64,000 nt of DNA, from NCBI GenBank assembly GCA_034231615.1, contig CM067319.1:8108391-8172390 (forward strand), read 5' to 3'. This DNA comes from Meghimatium bilineatum (Eukaryota > Mollusca > Gastropoda > Stylommatophora > Philomycidae). This document shows positions 61,320 through 64,000 of the stretch, piece after piece. Below the pieces are notes generated by a model. That model ran no database searches, was not told the origin of the DNA, and saw only the letters and a program-made list of their open reading frames with translations. The position numbers and the translations under genes are program-made. Each line of letters begins with the position of its first letter. Position 1 is the first letter of the stretch.

Positions 61320-61440
61320 TCTTCCGCGTGCATTCTCAAACTCTTGAAGATTAACAAGATTTAGTCCAGAAAAAGGAATACGTCGTTGTGCCATGATTTA
61401 CAGCCTAGCTGCGATATCCGCGCCTTTCGGCCTAAAAGCA
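61320..61440 (-). mobile_element. SINE type A, head half missing (inverted pair)
   Basis: In reverse: CATCTTCCGCGTGCATTCTC, AAACTCTTGAAGATTAACAA, GATTTAGTCCAG, GCTGCGATATCCGCGCCTTT, CGGCCTAAAAGC. It is tail-to-tail with the preceding entry. Confidence 0.82.
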
Positions 61441-61920
61441 ATTTGTAACCGTTAAAAAAATTCATTTTTAATTGTAAAATTATCATCATCAGTGACCAGA
61501 AATCTCGACGGTTTCTTTCGGACTTCCATGTTTCTACAATTGTTCTTTATTCACTGCCAATTTATATTTCTGCATATAAATGAAAGCAGTGCTTTTTTTC
61601 ACATCGCTAATACAAAATGCACACACGCAAGACACGGACACGCTAAAGTTGATCACTGCACGCACGCACACTGTGGGCCCTCCTTTTCCCAGCAAATCTC
61701 TTGTCGATGGCACACAGTTCGACCAATAATCTCATCCCTCATGAATATTAACTAGGCAGACAAACGTGAAGAAAAATATTTATATCGTTAATCATAATAA
61801 GAAATTATATTATTTTACATGTAATGTATAACTATTTTAGTATTTAATTGAAATAAAAAAATAATTTGATAATTTATTTGCAAATTTGAAAGAAATAAGC
61901 AGATGTTTCAAATTTTGGCA
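61441..61920. other. Upstream flank of the cyclin gene
   Basis: AT-rich, with alternating C-A rich ACACGCAAGACACGGACACG near 61621. Possible distal promoter; no specific element beyond that can be called. Confidence 0.35.
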
Positions 61921-61946
61921 ACATATTCTCCCTGAAAGATCCCCGC

Positions 61947-61958
61947 CGCGCATGCGCA
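61947..61958 (+). promoter_or_regulatory. NRF-1-like site upstream of cyclin D exon 1
   Basis: CGCGCATGCGCA matches the palindromic NRF-1/alpha-Pal consensus YGCGCAYGCGCR. It lies 220 bp upstream of the start codon in locally GC-richer sequence, followed by GAAGACGTGATTT with a CRE half-like GACGTGA. NRF-1 sites are common in animal TATA-less promoters; the promoter role here is inferred. Confidence 0.5.
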
Positions 61959-62178
61959 GTACAGCATGAAGACGTGATTTCATTGAATAAATGGTCGTGT
62001 GGTAAAATTAGGCTGCTTCGAGCAGCTGGTAGTTAAGAAAGGTTCTGCCTAGCCTGTCTCAGTTGTGATTCCAATCTACCTCATATTTATTTCTGGTCAG
62101 CAGTTGACCATTCTGGAGTAACATCCTCACCAGTATCAAAAAGTGAGATTTAGATTGTCGGATAGTTATTAATTAAAC

Positions 62179-62391
62179 ATGGATCATCATTTATCCTTGC
62201 TGTGCTGTGAAACTGACGTTGTCAAATCGCAGAGAGCTATCGCAGATCCTGTACTATTGAACGATAATCGTGTTTTAGCTAATTTGTTGGCAACAGAGGA
62301 TAAATATCTGCCACATACTTGTTACTTTAATTGTGTTCAAACTGATATTCAACCATACATGAGGAAGATGGTCACGGAATGGATGGCTGAG
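62179..62391 (+). CDS. CCND: D-type cyclin, first coding exon
   Basis: This is the N-terminal 71 codons of a D-type cyclin, the regulatory partner of CDK4/6 that drives G1 progression by directing phosphorylation of the retinoblastoma protein in the nucleus. Visible features are the pRB-binding LxCxE motif LLCCE (residues 7-11), [20 protein letters not shown] (25-44), [17 protein letters not shown] (48-64), which leads into the cyclin box, and TEWMAE (66-71). The start ATG has a strong context (AAACATGG). GAG|GTAAGG supplies a good donor at 62391/62392, in phase 0. The vertebrate cyclin D1 exon 1 ends at the equivalent Glu before Val. Reading on gives VRSRV and a stop, confirming the splice. 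The remainder lies beyond the window. It sits alone, downstream of repeat-dense DNA. Confidence 0.95.
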
Positions 62392-62924
62392 GTAAGGTCT
62401 CGTGTATGAAACTGAAACTCATCCGTTAGACATTAGTTAGTTAGCCACATCATCAGCTTTGTAGTTTTGATTTTCAAGTAGACTCTTTTAAGTTATTTTC
62501 ATTTTTGGTGATATAACTTTTTAGTTAATTATGCGACCAATTTAATAACTTGTTAAGAATATAATAATGCCATTTATTTGGTTGCTTTCGTTGTTAATAT
62601 TTTAGTTCATTTATCACACCCGTCCCAAGTCCCGGGATAGCTCAAGACCTTGAAATTCCGTTAGCTGCAAGACTCATTGCCAAAATGTCTGTACCGCTTT
62701 TGCAAAAACTGTAGGAAACTATATGTCTAAATAGTAGTCCTCTATATTCATTATTGCATTCATTTTTCTTTGCATGCATATTTGCTATAGATTATAATTC
62801 ATAATTATGGGAATGAATTATAGACCTAGGCCCTAGACCTCATTTTGAAACTTGCAAGCACTGCCGTCTCACAGGCGAAAGCAGTTGTCAAATGTTTTCC
62901 CTTCAATTAAAATGTAATTTCTGC

Positions 62925-63165
62925 GTTTTTCCTCATACTCCTGCAAAGTTACATGGTGTATTCCAGAGAATTAAATGCGCCGTGGCATGGTTTATAGTAT
63001 GGCTGCGATATATGCGCCTTTTAGCTGACATCCGACTTCTGCATGGCTTCGGATAACTTAGGCTCTGGGACGGGACAGCCATCACCACCTCTTATGACCT
63101 GAGTGGCAGGTCACGTTGTTGCTAATTTTTGTTCCCCTTTCTGTTCCCATTAGAACATGGTTCGA
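62925..63165 (-). mobile_element. GAA-tailed SINE type A in cyclin D intron
   Basis: In reverse: TTCTGCGTTTTTCCTCATAC, CTGCAAAGTTACATGGTGTA, AATGCGCCGTGGCATGG, GCTGCGATATATGCGCC, GACATCCGACTTCTGCATGG, GGACGGGACAGCCATCACCA, GTTCCCCTTTCTGTTCCC. It is antisense to the gene. Confidence 0.85.
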
Positions 63166-63654
63166 AATGTAGACCTAAGCATGCCGGTAGAAAGGAGGGA
63201 AGAAACTTGTCCCAAAACCAAAAAACCAATTGACTATTTTTTCACAAGAAACTGTTATCAACAAAGTGACGATCTGACACGAAAAACGCAGGAACGACCT
63301 TTTTATTATTTTATTCTTTAGGTAGGTTAAATCCATGATATTATATCAGCTGTCCTTGGCTTAACTAACCCCATGCCTAGTATAAGCCTATATTGTCAGA
63401 TTTGTCTTCTGAATTTGTTTTTGTAGCCATGCTTAGGTCTGTACTAAAAGACTAGCTGTGCTTCCAATATTGTTTCTCTAGATCAGTGTTTGTCTTGTCT
63501 CAATAAATGTAAGTGCATTCTTGAATCTGTTTTGCTGTCTGGAAATGCTGTAGGCTGATAATGTATGGCTGTATACTAGTCATGCTTTAAAAATAAAAAA
63601 GGAAAGTTAACCCATATCATTTGTTAATGATCTCACATTTCAGTGACTCTGCTA

Positions 63655-63850
63655 TATGAGGGTGGTAGCTATCTCCTCTCCCACATGGTCCTTACTGCAA
63701 AGAATAATGCAGTACCAAATATTAAGGCTGGGTTGACCCGGGAGCTGTTGATTGCAACAGCTGTTTGAAACATTTCTGCCTCAATAGGGAAATCCACACA
63801 AGACCAACATACGAAATCAGTGTGCTAACCGCTGCACTACACAGTTGTTG
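63655..63850 (-). mobile_element. tRNA-derived SINE in cyclin D intron
   Basis: The minus strand gives TGCAGCGGTTAGCACACTG (A box), TGGATTTCCCTATTGAGGCA (diverged B box), CAACAGCTCCCGGGTCAACC, CAGCCTTAATATTTGGTACT and GGTAGCTACC-type end, collinear with the element at 9439. It is antisense to the gene and diverged. Confidence 0.8.
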
Positions 63851-64000
63851 AGGCCTATAGTCAATCTTGAATGAATTATTTTGCCCATGAGGTGCTAGGG
63901 CCTGATGTGAGCACATAATATAAAGATCTGCCATGCATATGTTCTGTTGGGTAGGGTTATCTGTCACTTCCCATAGAGCGTCAAAAAGACACATACCATG

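Larger units (their letters stand above)
62392..64000 (+). other. Cyclin D intron 1, 5' part
   Basis: It begins with the donor GTAAGG. No exon 2 (expected to resume the cyclin box with a conserved Cys-Glu-Glu region) is visible to the window end, so intron 1 is longer than 1.6 kb. It holds two SINEs; 62410-62920 and 63170-63650 contain AT-rich sequence without recognisable features. Confidence 0.8.

Overview
This is a eukaryotic, metazoan window, most likely from a mollusc and plausibly a gastropod. Only two conventional genes are visible: the first coding exon of a D-type cyclin near the right end, and an initiator tRNA-Met. The rest is transposon debris and tandem repeats. The molluscan guess rests on the repeat content, including a motif close to ATGTCGTAARAGGCGACTAA that I associate from memory with mollusc SINE-like repeats. 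It is inference, not a database result.

Layout. 1-6.7 kb: a 34-bp array, a fold-back MITE with a 44-bp array, GAA-tailed SINE copies (one holding 73 AT units), RTE-like LINE ends and a SINE/LINE chimera. 6.8-15 kb: simple repeats, a tRNA-derived SINE with perfect target-site duplication (TSD), a hAT-type MITE, more SINE/LINE ends, a 1.25-kb 21/22-bp array and one possible coding exon. 15-25.6 kb: paired dispersed repeats, a 34-bp-TIR element, SINEs, a LINE with a GATA tail, otherwise AT-rich sequence. 26-30 kb: a 3.9-kb 41/45-bp minisatellite inside one short SINE. 30-43.5 kb: SINE copies, minisatellites, an RNase H LINE end and a LINE split by a SINE. 43.8-48.6 kb: a 4.8-kb 33-bp satellite. 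48.7-61.4 kb: dense nested SINEs, LINE ends, a second hAT MITE and the tRNA gene. 61.4-64 kb: presumed promoter, exon 1 and the start of intron 1 of the cyclin D gene, with two SINEs in the intron.

The unifying observation is a set of related, GAA-tailed, SINE-like retroposons: a long type A of about 280 bp, a short type B of 163 bp, and relatives. They share a central core and a 3' end and carry 9-13 bp TSDs. Several tandem arrays sit inside copies of these elements, inside a MITE or inside a LINE. Tail-to-tail inverted pairs with one partner truncated at the junction are common. Tandem repeats make up roughly a quarter or more of the window by my hand tally. Boundaries of diverged copies are approximate (about 10-30 bp).
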